DNA of 30,922 nt from CALSMU01 sp963926405 (GCA_963926405.1 CAWUXI010000137.1:1-30922), one strand, 5' to 3'. Shown: positions 15,194-24,258, counted from the stretch's first letter. Program-made: numbers and translations. The notes: a model not told the origin generated them from the sequence alone.

Positions 15194-17002
15194 TTATATT
15201 GCCGAAGTACTATTTGATTTTTTCAATTCCCGATTTACCCTTATATCTTCAATTCTTCCTTTTGGAATAGAATTAATTAATGATCTAGTGTATTCCGATT
15301 TTGGGTTTGCATAAATTTCATCTGCTAATCCTTCCTCTTCAATTTTACCATCTTTCATCACAATCATTCTATCACTCATAAACTTAACCACAGATAAATC
15401 ATGGGATATGAAAAGGTAAGTCAACCCAAATTCGTCTCTTAATTCATTCAAAAGGTTTAAAACATCTGCCTGAACGGAAACATCCAAAGCAGAAACAGAT
15501 TCATCACATATTACCAGTTTTGGTTTTAACGCCATCGACCTGGCTATGCAAATACGCTGTCTCTGACCTCCTGAAAACTCATGAGGATATCTATTAAATT
15601 GATTTGGATCCAGTCCTACTTTTTTTAATAATTCCAAAACCTCTTGCTTTCTTTGCATCTCGTTTTCACAAACTTTATGCACTCGCATTGGCTCCATAAT
15701 CGCTTCTCCAATGGTTATTCTTGGATTCAATGAAGAATATGGATCTTGGAAAATAATCTGAGCATCTTTACGCAAGGGGCGCATTCTCTTATTAGAATAA
15801 CCCGTTATATTTTCTCCGTTGAGGATTATCGCTCCATCAGTTGGCTCAATCAACTTTAAGATAGTCCTGCCAAGAGTCGTTTTGCCACACCCAGACTCTC
15901 CTACGAGACCTAAAGTTTCTCCGGGGTAGAGTTTAAAGCTTATATCGTCAACAGCTTTTACCCAGCTGATAGTTCTACCAAAAAAGGACCGTTTATTTGG
16001 AAAATACGTTTTTAGGTTATTAACTTCCAAAAGTGGTTCCTGTGCATATAATATATCATGCCTAAAGGACACTTCGCTTTTCGACACCTCTAGTTCTTTT
16101 ATAACTTCCGCTACAGTTTTGCCTGTTTCTACAATTACTCCATTCTCATCTTCAGTCATAAAATGCTTCCGAGTAGGTAGTTCTCTCACTCTCACATCCA
16201 AAGGAGGGCGACAAGCCAACAGACCTCGAGTATAAGGGTGTTTAGGGTTTGAGAAAATCTCAAGCGCAGGACCTTTTTCGACAAGTTTTCCTTTATACAT
16301 CACTACAACTTCATCCGCCAATTCTGCTATAACACCTAAATCATGTGTAATAAAAAGTATCCCCATATTATACTCTACCTGAAGTTCTTTCATCAACTGT
16401 AAAATCGTTTTCTGAACCGTCACATCCAGGGCTGTAGTAGGTTCATAAGCAATTAAAATGGAAGGATTGCAAGATAAAGCCATCGCAATCATTACGCGTT
16501 GCTTTTGACCTCCAGAAATTTGATGCGGATAACTTTTAAATATATCTTCTGGTCGTGGTAATTTAACTTTTTTAAATAATTCTATAGTTTTTTCTTTCGC
16601 TTCTTTTCTGGAAGATTTTTGGTGTAATCGAATTGCTTCCATTACTTGCTTTCCACATGTAAATACTGGATTTAACGATGTCATCGGCTCTTGAAAAATC
16701 ATTGCAATTTCATTTCCCCGAAATTTTCGCATTTGCTTTTCGGTAAGGTTTGCTAAATCCGATTCATAATCCTCACCGTGAAAAAGAATTTTTCCATTTA
16801 CTATTTTACCAGGGGGTTCTGGAATTAATCGCATAGCGGAAAGTGAAGTCACAGATTTACCTGACCCTGACTCTCCAACAATCCCAATAGTTTCCCCTCT
16901 GTGAAGCGCAAAGCTAACACCGTCAACTGCCCTAACGGTTCCGTTATCCGTACGAAACTCTGTCACTAAATCTTTAACTTCTAATAAAGGCTGCTTACTC
17001 AT
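15194..17002 (-). CDS. Double-NBD ABC transporter ATPase (dipeptide/oligopeptide type), Walker B altered in NBD1
   Basis: This 602-residue ATPase is a tandem fusion of DppD- and DppF-like domains, the form seen in YejF/GsiA-type importers of peptides. NBD1 has Walker A GESGSGKS (43-50), signature ISGGQ (162-166) and H-loop His220. Its Walker B reads SILIAYEPTTALD: the Mg-coordinating Asp is Tyr186, while the catalytic Glu187 is kept. NBD2 is standard: Walker A GESGCGKT (368-375), FSGGQ (476-480), LVICDE with Asp500 and Glu501, His534. Each half ends with the oligopeptide-type C-terminal extension (NPKHPYTRGLLACRP and NPKSEYTRSLINSIP). No permease or binding-protein gene is adjacent, so the partner subunits lie elsewhere. 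One asymmetric, possibly non-hydrolysing site is an inference. Confidence 0.93.
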   Translation of the reverse strand: MSKQPLLEVKDLVTEFRTDNGTVRAVDGVSFALHRGETIGIVGESGSGKSVTSLSAMRLIPEPPGKIVNGKILFHGEDYESDLANLTEKQMRKFRGNEIAMIFQEPMTSLNPVFTCGKQVMEAIRLHQKSSRKEAKEKTIELFKKVKLPRPEDIFKSYPHQISGGQKQRVMIAMALSCNPSILIAYEPTTALDVTVQKTILQLMKELQVEYNMGILFITHDLGVIAELADEVVVMYKGKLVEKGPALEIFSNPKHPYTRGLLACRPPLDVRVRELPTRKHFMTEDENGVIVETGKTVAEVIKELEVSKSEVSFRHDILYAQEPLLEVNNLKTYFPNKRSFFGRTISWVKAVDDISFKLYPGETLGLVGESGCGKTTLGRTILKLIEPTDGAIILNGENITGYSNKRMRPLRKDAQIIFQDPYSSLNPRITIGEAIMEPMRVHKVCENEMQRKQEVLELLKKVGLDPNQFNRYPHEFSGGQRQRICIARSMALKPKLVICDESVSALDVSVQADVLNLLNELRDEFGLTYLFISHDLSVVKFMSDRMIVMKDGKIEEEGLADEIYANPKSEYTRSLINSIPKGRIEDIRVNRELKKSNSTSAI

Positions 17003-17215
17003 TTTATTATTCTAATAAGAAGTTTTGAAAGTACACTTTATATTGAACTTTTACAATAGAAATAATGCCGATATGGAATTAATAAGGATGGAATAATATC
17101 CGAAGAGGTAAATATCAGTAGATTAATAAACGCTAAAAATATTAATTCTATATAATAATCTTATTAAAATGGTACGATTATAGCCCTTATATTTTCTTCA
17201 AATATGTTTTATCTC

Positions 17216-17246
17216 TTTAACACATGGAGAAATAACACTACTTTTG
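17216..17246 (+). promoter_or_regulatory. Promoter for the ferritin gene (TTTA - 19 nt - TACTTTTG)
   Basis: TACTTTTG (17239-17246) matches TAnnTTTG exactly and lies 20 nt before the ferritin ATG. TTTA (17216-17219), one base off the TTTG consensus, stands 19 nt upstream. The expected leader is about 14 nt. Confidence 0.5.
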
Positions 17247-17266
17247 ATAATTAAAGACACCATCTT

Positions 17267-17785
17267 ATGTTAAAGAACTCTATTCAAAAAGCACTAAACA
17301 AACAGGTAGAGCTAGAAGCTTCATCTTCTCAATTTTATCTTTCCATGGCCTCATGGTCTGAAACCAACGGGCTAACTGGAGCCTCCAACTTTTTATATCA
17401 GCATAGTAACGAAGAAAGGTTTCACATGCTAAAATTGGTTAAATTTATAAATGAAAGAGGTGGGAAAGCACTAATACCTGCATTAAGCCAACCGCCTGTA
17501 AGCTTTAAGGGATTGAAAGACCTTTTTGAAAACTTAATGGAGCATGAGTTAAATGTTACTGATAGTATAAATAACATTATTGACTTATGTTTAACAGAAA
17601 AAGATTACACTACGCAGAATTTTATGCAATGGTATGTTGCTGAGCAACTTGAAGAAGAAGCCCTAGCACGAACAATTATTGACAAGTTGAATATGATTGG
17701 TGATGACAGAGGGGGACTATACATGTTTGATAGAGACTTAGACACTATGGCCACTGAAATGAAACAATTAGAAGCTGCAAAATAG
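17267..17785 (+). CDS. ftnA: Ferritin (bacterial non-haem, FtnA type)
   Basis: The 172-residue four-helix subunit forms a 24-mer cage that oxidises Fe(II) and stores the iron mineral in the cytosol. The ferroxidase residues occupy the E. coli FtnA positions: Glu17, Tyr24, Glu49, Glu50, His53, Glu94, Glu126, Gln127, Glu129 and Glu130. Iron sites A, B and C are thus all present, and there is no haem-binding Met of the bacterioferritin type in the expected context. The gene has its own promoter and is followed after 6 bp by an exported lysine-rich protein in the same direction. No Fur-like box was recognised upstream. Confidence 0.95.
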   Translation: MLKNSIQKALNKQVELEASSSQFYLSMASWSETNGLTGASNFLYQHSNEERFHMLKLVKFINERGGKALIPALSQPPVSFKGLKDLFENLMEHELNVTDSINNIIDLCLTEKDYTTQNFMQWYVAEQLEEEALARTIIDKLNMIGDDRGGLYMFDRDLDTMATEMKQLEAAK

Positions 17786-17791
17786 ATATTG

Positions 17792-18226
17792 GTGAGGTCA
17801 ATAAATCAGATTCTTCTTATACTTCTATTAACTGTTGTATCTATCAACACAACTGTTTACCATGCCCAATATAGAGACCCTTCAGAAACTAAATCTAAAG
17901 CAAAAAAGAACAAGAAAAAGACGAATATTAATAAACTAGGACTTTTTGGATTTAGAGGAACCCAAGGTAAACAAAAGAAAAACAAAGATCCATTTCTCAA
18001 TAAAAAATCCAAAAGACAAAAACAATCTAAGCAATACAGCTCAAAGCCCCAAAACAAAAAGAAAAAGAAAAAATTCGTACTCTTTAAAAACAAAAAGCCT
18101 AAAAAACAAAAAAAGTCAAATAAGAAAAGTAAAGAAAAAGACACCTTTTCAACAAAAGACAAGAGCAAAGCTTATAATACAAAGTACAGTGCCAAAAAGA
18201 AAAAAAACAGGCCTAAAAAGAAATAG
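17792..18226 (+). CDS. Exported lysine-rich, probably disordered protein
   Basis: From GTG 17792 this gives 144 residues (TTG 17789 would add one). The first 26 residues form a signal peptide (hydrophobic ILLILLLTVVSI, ending VYHAQ). The remaining ~118 residues are about 39% Lys with many Asn, Gln and Ser, almost no acidic residues and runs of up to six Lys, so the mature protein should be very basic and mostly disordered. One small patch, NKLGLFGFRGTQG, is less biased. Export into the periplasm or beyond is likely; binding to anionic polymers such as LPS, nucleic acid or polyphosphate is speculation. The gene starts 6 bp after the ferritin stop, which suggests co-transcription. I do not recognise a family. 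Long A-rich stretches make frame errors possible, but the frame is continuous. Confidence 0.65.
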   Translation: MRSINQILLILLLTVVSINTTVYHAQYRDPSETKSKAKKNKKKTNINKLGLFGFRGTQGKQKKNKDPFLNKKSKRQKQSKQYSSKPQNKKKKKKFVLFKNKKPKKQKKSNKKSKEKDTFSTKDKSKAYNTKYSAKKKKNRPKKK

Positions 18227-18597
18227 AACGTTATCCCTAAAAAAAAATAATGGTAAAACAGCGAAAACAAGCTTAAATTGTTTTGGTGAGGACCTAGGCA
18301 ATTTAGATAAAAAAAATGACCCAAATTTTGTTATATTAGCGTAACTAATTCAGACTATTCAAGTAAAAGATGAATCCGTTTGAAAAAAATGTAAACTAGC
18401 TTAACCAATACATCTACTATAGGAAACTTTTTCTTTGGATTTTTGGCCGAAAAAGGACCATCTAATCAATGAGAAATAGAAGGAAATAGCTGAGGTAATA
18501 AAAAGGAAAAGCCAGAATGAACGCTCCTCAAGGGTGTAATTAATTAATATAAATTACTAAACTTTGTCTAATCATAAGGTTTTTTAAAACTCTCTAA
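18227..18597. other. 371-bp spacer before the cyclase receptor gene
   Basis: No convincing gene, RNA or repeat was seen. An AT-rich region follows the lysine-rich gene without a clear terminator hairpin. Near the 3' end, TAAACTTTG at about 18559-18567 resembles a -7 box with one extra base between TA and TTTG and stands about 30 nt before the ATG at 18598. It is the best promoter candidate, but it is not an exact match. Confidence 0.4.
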
Positions 18598-21500
18598 ATG
18601 TCTATCAAACAAATACTATTAATCGGATTTATTTTCATAATAGGATTTACAAAAGCGCAGCATACAAAGTCCATCAAGTTTTCGAGACTTACAATAAAAG
18701 ATGGACTTTCTCAAAGTACTGTAAACTGCATCTTGCAGGACAAGCAAGGCTACATTTGGACGGGAACCCAAGCAGGACTTAATCGTTTTGATGGACATCA
18801 TTTTAAAATTTACAAGCAAGGATTAGATTCCGAAAATAGCCTTACAAATTCTTATATAAATGCCTTATACCAAGATAGTAAAGGCATTATATGGATTGGA
18901 ACCCAAAACGGAGGTCTTAACTATTACAATCCCGAAACAAAACAATTTGGCACTATTCAGACATCTGAAGCACTAGAATCTGGAAACATTAAAGATATTA
19001 AAGAAGATACTGATGGTTCTTTATGGATTGCAACTGCGAAAAACGGTGTAGTGCACTACTTTCCAAATGAGAATAGAGAAAGACAATACCGATCTAAGAA
19101 TGGATTGCAAACAAATAAAACCACATCTCTTTTCCTAGATAAAAAGTATGTCTGGATTGGAACTGAAGGCGGAGGATTGTGTCTATTAAATAAAAAAACT
19201 TCCCTAATTATTCATTATAAAAACGAACTTAATTCCCCATTATCGATATCTGACAACAATATCCTAACAATAACAAAAGGGTTTAACGAAAAAGTTTTAA
19301 TCGGGACTAATAACGGGTTAAATATAGCGACAATGAGCGATAATGAACTATCGTTTACTGCCGTTAAAAATCATAATGGAACCCAACATAGTCGTTTCAA
19401 TGTAGTTTCAGCAATTTTTCAAGCTTCAGAAAATGAATTATGGTTTGGGTCTCAAGGGAATGGACTCTTCAGAATAAATATCGAAAATGGTGACACTATA
19501 ATTAACCACTATGAAAACAACGATTATGACCGAACATCAATTCCTAGCAATATAGTAAACTCTATTTTATCAGACAGAACAGGATCTGTTTGGATTGGAA
19601 CACAGGATGGACTTGCTCACTTTGATCCAATCAAACTAGGATTTCAGCATTATACATATAAATATGGAGATGAAAATAGTTTAAACGAGAAAAACGTATG
19701 GTCAATTTATGAAGGGGATGATGAAATCATCTGGGTTGGAACTAGAAAAGGTATTTCTAGAATAAACCATACACAAAACCAATACAATCATTACCTATAC
19801 AAGACGGACAACATAAACGAACCAAACAACAATAACGTATATAGCATTACAAGAGATACTCTAGGAAGAATATGGGCAGGTGCTGCAGGAGGTCTATACA
19901 TTTTGGAAACTTCTGCTGATTTTTCTACGGGAGAGTTTAAAAAAATTCCATTTAGAGATCAAATTACGGAACAAGATGACGACCGAGTCTATAACTTACA
20001 TATTGAAAATGACACTACTTTATGGATTGCTTGCAGAGAAGGAATTGCTGAAATTAATTTATCGACGTTGAATTATAAGTTCTTCTCTCATGAAAATTCT
20101 TCTGCTATGCCAAAAGAAGAATGTAGAGTCGTTTATTCCGATTCTCGAAATGACTTGTGGTTAGGTTTTGTTGGAGGTGGTGTCACTAAAATAAAAAGGT
20201 CTTTTAAAAATTCTAAAGAAAAGTATTCATTCATTAATTATAAAAATAATCCACGCAGCTCAACGTCAATAAGCAATAATACCATTTTATCAATTTGGGA
20301 GGACAACGATAACAATATGTGGTTTGGAACCTACGGAGGTGGCTTAAATAAGTTTAATTCTACAACCTCTACATTCTCAAGCTATACAGAAGAGAATGGA
20401 TTATCAAATAATTCTATTTATGGGGTATTGGAGGGATCAGAAAACACCCTATGGGTAAGTACTAACTTTGGATTATCAAAATTTGATATTGGGACTAGCA
20501 CATTTCAAAATTATCATGAAAATGATGGTTTACAGAGTAATGAATTCAATAATGGAGCATACTTTAGAAGTAATTCAGGAAAGTTATTGTTTGGAGGAAT
20601 CAATGGGTTTAACGCTTTTTACCCAGAGGACATAAAAACCAATACGATTCCCCCACGAGTGGTCTTAACAGATATACTTCTTTTTAATATCCCAATTGAA
20701 AATGTAATAGACACTATTCCGGAAGTATCTTTTATTAAAAAACTTCAATTAAAAAGTACTCAAAATAATCTTACTTTTAAATTTGCCGCACTTCATTACA
20801 CTTTTCCTAAAGGAAATAAATATAAAGTCTTTCTTGAAGGAGCAGACAATGAGCCGATTGAGCTAGGAGACCTTCAACAAATTAACTACTCAAATTTATC
20901 TCCTGGAGAATACACACTTAAAATTTGGGCAGCGAACAGTGATGGAATCTGGAGTGAATCTCCAGCAGTTCTAGACATCATTATTACACCTCCTTTCTGG
21001 AAAACATGGTGGTTTACGTCTATTGGGATTGGCTTTGGTTTATTGCTAATATATGGTTTTTATATTGTTAGAATGCAGGCCATGAAATCTCAAAAAAGGA
21101 AACTAGCATTTCTAGTTGAAAAAAGAACTAAACAAATTACACAACAAAAAGAGCAAATGGAACTTCAAAAAGCTGCTCTAGAAATTGAGAAAGACAAAGC
21201 TGATAAATTATTAGCAAATATACTTCCAGCAGAAACTGCTGAAGAACTAAAGAATAAAGGTAAGGCCCAAACTAGATATTATAGGTTGGTGACAGTAATG
21301 TTTACAGATATTCAGGGTTTTACCAAAATTGCCGAAACTATAAAACCAAGTGAATTAGTTATAAAGTTAGATAATCTGTTTGGAGAGTTTGATAAAATTA
21401 TTGAAAAACACCAAATCGAGAAAATTAAAACTATTGGCGACGCTTATATGGCGGCTGGTGGTGTTCCACTAAGAGATAAAGAAAACCCTATTAACTCTGT

Positions 21501-22515
21501 ATTAGCAGCACTTGAGATTCAGGCTTTTATGAAGGTCAACAGAGATAGAACAAAAAAAGAAGATGGGGAAGATGCCACAATGTGGCACTTAAGATTAGGA
21601 TTGCACACAGGAGATGTGATTGCGGGTGTCATTGGAACAAAACGAATCGCATATGACATATGGGGTAACACAGTTAATGTTGCAAATCGAATGGAGATGA
21701 GTGGAGAGGCAGATAAAGTAAATGTTTCAGGATCTACCTTTGAATTAATTCGTCCATATTTTGACTGTATATACCGCGGTAAGGTCCCAGCCAAAAACAA
21801 AGGTGAAATTGACATGTATTTTGTCGAAAGAATTAAACCACACCTATCTGAAGATGATGAGGGACATATTCCCAACCAGAAATTTAAAGACTACGTCAAC
21901 CTACATCTTTATAGCAGTATAAACTACCGCAAGGCAGAGAGGCATATTATGAGAATTCTTGAGGCTAAACTCTCTCCGAATTTACATTACCATGGAATTC
22001 ATCACACACTAGATGTTGTAGAAGCTGCTGAACGTCTAGCTATTATGGAAGGAATTTTGGATGATGGGATATTTGTGTTAAAATCAGCAGCAACTTATCA
22101 TGATGCAGGCTTTGTAGATCAATATGACAAAAATGAACCTGTTGGAGCAAAAATGGCCGCAGAAATTCTACCAAAATACGGATATACTCAAGAGCAAGTT
22201 AACGAGGTAAAGAAAATGATTTATGCGACTATAATTCCACATAGCCCAACAACAAAGTTGGAAGAGATCATTTGTGATGCAGATTTAGATTACCTTGGGC
22301 GGGATGATTTTCATTATATTGCAGATAATTTGAGACGGGAATTACGGGACCATGGGAAAATTAAAAGTGATAGAATGTGGGATGAGATTCAAGTGAAATT
22401 TTTGACTCAGCACAAATACTTTACTAAGTCAGCAATAAAACTTAGACAAGCTAAAAAACTTGTGCATATCGAAGAAATTAAGAAGCGACTAGAAGAAAAT
22501 AATTATAAAGACTAA
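18598..22515 (+). CDS. Propeller-sensor / adenylate cyclase / HD-domain transmembrane receptor
   Basis: The 1305-residue receptor has these parts in order: signal peptide (1-20, ending TKAQ); about 14 beta-propeller blades of the two-component-regulator type (repeats such as GYIWTGTQAGLNRF and GSVWIGTQDGLAHF) to ~residue 685; a Y_Y_Y domain (~715-795); one membrane helix (~804-824); a coiled coil (~828-885); a class III cyclase domain (~895-1080); and an HD domain (~1110-1250). Cyclase residues are complete: metal Asp904 (FTDIQGF) and Asp948 (KTIGDAY), purine-selecting Lys944 and Asp1020 (AYDIWGN), Asn1027 and Arg1031. The Lys/Asp pair points to ATP, so cAMP is predicted. The HD set is His1135/His1136, His1168-Asp1169 and Asp1229. 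This is the layout of a hybrid two-component sensor with the kinase replaced by a cyclase. Ligand and HD substrate are unknown. Confidence 0.93.
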   Translation: MSIKQILLIGFIFIIGFTKAQHTKSIKFSRLTIKDGLSQSTVNCILQDKQGYIWTGTQAGLNRFDGHHFKIYKQGLDSENSLTNSYINALYQDSKGIIWIGTQNGGLNYYNPETKQFGTIQTSEALESGNIKDIKEDTDGSLWIATAKNGVVHYFPNENRERQYRSKNGLQTNKTTSLFLDKKYVWIGTEGGGLCLLNKKTSLIIHYKNELNSPLSISDNNILTITKGFNEKVLIGTNNGLNIATMSDNELSFTAVKNHNGTQHSRFNVVSAIFQASENELWFGSQGNGLFRINIENGDTIINHYENNDYDRTSIPSNIVNSILSDRTGSVWIGTQDGLAHFDPIKLGFQHYTYKYGDENSLNEKNVWSIYEGDDEIIWVGTRKGISRINHTQNQYNHYLYKTDNINEPNNNNVYSITRDTLGRIWAGAAGGLYILETSADFSTGEFKKIPFRDQITEQDDDRVYNLHIENDTTLWIACREGIAEINLSTLNYKFFSHENSSAMPKEECRVVYSDSRNDLWLGFVGGGVTKIKRSFKNSKEKYSFINYKNNPRSSTSISNNTILSIWEDNDNNMWFGTYGGGLNKFNSTTSTFSSYTEENGLSNNSIYGVLEGSENTLWVSTNFGLSKFDIGTSTFQNYHENDGLQSNEFNNGAYFRSNSGKLLFGGINGFNAFYPEDIKTNTIPPRVVLTDILLFNIPIENVIDTIPEVSFIKKLQLKSTQNNLTFKFAALHYTFPKGNKYKVFLEGADNEPIELGDLQQINYSNLSPGEYTLKIWAANSDGIWSESPAVLDIIITPPFWKTWWFTSIGIGFGLLLIYGFYIVRMQAMKSQKRKLAFLVEKRTKQITQQKEQMELQKAALEIEKDKADKLLANILPAETAEELKNKGKAQTRYYRLVTVMFTDIQGFTKIAETIKPSELVIKLDNLFGEFDKIIEKHQIEKIKTIGDAYMAAGGVPLRDKENPINSVLAALEIQAFMKVNRDRTKKEDGEDATMWHLRLGLHTGDVIAGVIGTKRIAYDIWGNTVNVANRMEMSGEADKVNVSGSTFELIRPYFDCIYRGKVPAKNKGEIDMYFVERIKPHLSEDDEGHIPNQKFKDYVNLHLYSSINYRKAERHIMRILEAKLSPNLHYHGIHHTLDVVEAAERLAIMEGILDDGIFVLKSAATYHDAGFVDQYDKNEPVGAKMAAEILPKYGYTQEQVNEVKKMIYATIIPHSPTTKLEEIICDADLDYLGRDDFHYIADNLRRELRDHGKIKSDRMWDEIQVKFLTQHKYFTKSAIKLRQAKKLVHIEEIKKRLEENNYKD

Positions 22516-22518
22516 AGC

Positions 22519-22989
22519 TTACTTCAACTCAGCCTTTTTTATAATAATTCCTACGTCCAGAACTTCTGTCAAATCATCTTGACGCATAGCTTGGTTAAAA
22601 GTTAGCTTATATGTTCCCTGTAATGGAAATCGTTTTTTACTAATGAATAATATTTTGTTATTTATAATGCTTCCTGAACTTACTCCTGTCCATTCTCCAA
22701 CAGAATTAGCTAATGAAAATTCAACTGTATCTATATTAAATTTGTCTTCAGGTGAGCCTATTTCAACAAACATATACAAGTTTGACCATTCATATAGATT
22801 TGTCGTACGCAGGTTGAAGTAAAAATCATAAAACTCAGAGGTGTCATTAATGTCAAAATCAAAGCTGACACCCTCATTTTTACTCCACTTGCTATTTTCA
22901 ATCACTTTACTGCTCTGATATACAATGTCAGAGTCACCGCAAGAAACTAAAAAACAGCAAATTACGAGTATGAAAAAGGACTTATTCAC
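22519..22989 (-). CDS. gldH: Gliding motility lipoprotein GldH
   Basis: The 156-residue lipoprotein starts at GTG 22989: MNKSFFILVICCFLVSCGDSD, a lipoprotein signal peptide with lipobox LVSC and acylated Cys17. The body (SSKVIENSKWSKNEGVSFDF and FYFNLRTTNLYEWSNLYMFV) is typical of GldH, one of the lipoproteins needed for gliding and T9SS function in Flavobacteria. An upstream extension of the frame to 23130 would run through the coding sequence of the neighbour's Asn/Lys-rich tail and hide the signal peptide, so it is rejected. The start overlaps the last 8 nt of ricT (22982-22989), implying translational coupling. Its stop is only 3 bp from the stop of the convergent cyclase-receptor gene. 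Confidence 0.87.
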   Translation of the reverse strand: MNKSFFILVICCFLVSCGDSDIVYQSSKVIENSKWSKNEGVSFDFDINDTSEFYDFYFNLRTTNLYEWSNLYMFVEIGSPEDKFNIDTVEFSLANSVGEWTGVSSGSIINNKILFISKKRFPLQGTYKLTFNQAMRQDDLTEVLDVGIIIKKAELK

Positions 22990-24214
22990 TTTTTGGCTGA
23001 TCCGGTTTGTTTTGGTTATTCTGATTATTTCTGAAATTATTATTACGGTTTTTATTGCGATTATTCTTGTTAGAATTTCTATTATTCGAGCTTTTCGAAT
23101 TTTTCTTTTGCTTATTAAAAACCTTATCAAAACGAGTTAATTCATCTTGACCAACAACATTAGAATAATCTGGCTTTGCCTCTTCCTCTACAAAATCAAT
23201 AAAATCTGCTAATTTATGAGGGATTTCACCTTTCTTGTTCAACTCGATAACTTCAAAAACACGCTCTACACTCAAAGGCACAATGCTATTTTTTCCATCC
23301 TTAGAAACAAAATAGTACATCAATCGCTTAAAAACATCTGTTTTAATGTGATTTGCTTTCCCTTCTTTTGTTTCTAATAAAGTGTTAGTACTTGGATATG
23401 ATTTTAACGCCTCCATGTATTGATCCAGTTCAAAATTTAAACAACATTTCAACTTCCCACACTGTCCCGCCAATTTCTCTGGATTTAGAGATAACTGCTG
23501 ATAACGAGCCGCACCAGTAGACACAGACCTAAAATCAGTCAACCATGTTGAACAACACAACTCTCTTCCGCAGGAACCAATTCCCCCTAGCCTTCCAGCT
23601 TCTTGTCTTGACCCAATTTGACGCATTTCGATTCTTACCTTAAAAGAATCTGCCATCACTTTGATTAATTCTCTAAAATCAACTCTTTCTTCTGCGGTGT
23701 AATAAAAAACAGCTTTGGATTTGTCTGCTTGAAATTCTACATCACCAAGCTTCATTCGTAAGCCTAATTTTAAAGCCATTTTACGTGCTTGATGCATCGT
23801 TTCATTCTCCAAATCTCTTCCTTCTTTCCACTTCTCTAAATCTGATTCACTTGCTTTTCTATAAACCGACTTCAGCTCCTTTGAGTTATAGTTTACCCCT
23901 TTTCTATTCATTTGATGCTTAACTAGCTCTCCCGTAAGCGTTACTGTTCCAACGTCGTAACCTGGGCTAGCCTCCACTGCTATAGTATCACCTGTATAAA
24001 CGCTCACGCCTTCTTTGGTTTTAAAAAACTCTTTACGACCATTTTTAAAACTTACTTCTATACAGTCAAATGGTTTATGTCCAGCAGGAGGTTCAATGTC
24101 GTTTAACCAATTAAACACCGACATTTTCTCACAGCCTCCAGTAGCGCAATTACCATTGCTTTTGCACCCGTTAGGGACACCGTCTATTTTATTTCCGCAT
24201 GATGTGCATCCCAT
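22982..24214 (-). CDS. ricT: RicT/YaaT-like PSP1-domain protein
   Basis: The 410-residue cytosolic protein carries the PSP1 (YaaT/RicT) conserved region. In Bacillus, RicT belongs to an iron-sulfur-containing complex that affects RNA processing and phosphorelay; the role in Bacteroidota is not established. The N-terminus is cysteine-rich (Cys3, Cys6, Cys17, Cys23, Cys28). The core has the usual paired cysteine motifs GSCGRELCCSTWL (Cys215, Cys220, Cys221) and GQCGKLKCCLNFELDQY (Cys252, Cys257, Cys258), separated by the conserved STGAARYQQLSLNPEKLAG. The last ~45 residues are an Asn/Lys/Arg-rich low-complexity tail suited to RNA binding. The gene overlaps gldH by 8 nt and follows holB on the same strand, an arrangement known from other Bacteroidota. 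Confidence 0.88.
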   Translation of the reverse strand: MGCTSCGNKIDGVPNGCKSNGNCATGGCEKMSVFNWLNDIEPPAGHKPFDCIEVSFKNGRKEFFKTKEGVSVYTGDTIAVEASPGYDVGTVTLTGELVKHQMNRKGVNYNSKELKSVYRKASESDLEKWKEGRDLENETMHQARKMALKLGLRMKLGDVEFQADKSKAVFYYTAEERVDFRELIKVMADSFKVRIEMRQIGSRQEAGRLGGIGSCGRELCCSTWLTDFRSVSTGAARYQQLSLNPEKLAGQCGKLKCCLNFELDQYMEALKSYPSTNTLLETKEGKANHIKTDVFKRLMYYFVSKDGKNSIVPLSVERVFEVIELNKKGEIPHKLADFIDFVEEEAKPDYSNVVGQDELTRFDKVFNKQKKNSKSSNNRNSNKNNRNKNRNNNFRNNQNNQNKPDQPKSE

Positions 24215-24258
24215 AGTCTTCTTTTAGCTTATAGTAAAGTTTAGCTTATACATTGGCA

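Noticed and set aside
17946..18344. A 132-codon Lys-rich frame shifted relative to the exported lysine-rich gene
   Set aside because: A-rich DNA gives Lys codons in several frames. Only the frame from 17792 has a signal peptide and follows ferritin directly.
18722..20625. Repeated W-I-G-T coding segments considered as a DNA repeat array
   Set aside because: They are beta-propeller blades. The similarity is at protein level and the DNA copies are diverged.
21519..21875. A 118-codon open frame opposite the cyclase domain
   Set aside because: It is antisense to the conserved catalytic region and has no independent support.
22990..23130. N-terminal extension of gldH
   Set aside because: It runs through the repetitive Asn/Lys-rich tail of ricT in another frame and would bury the lipoprotein signal.
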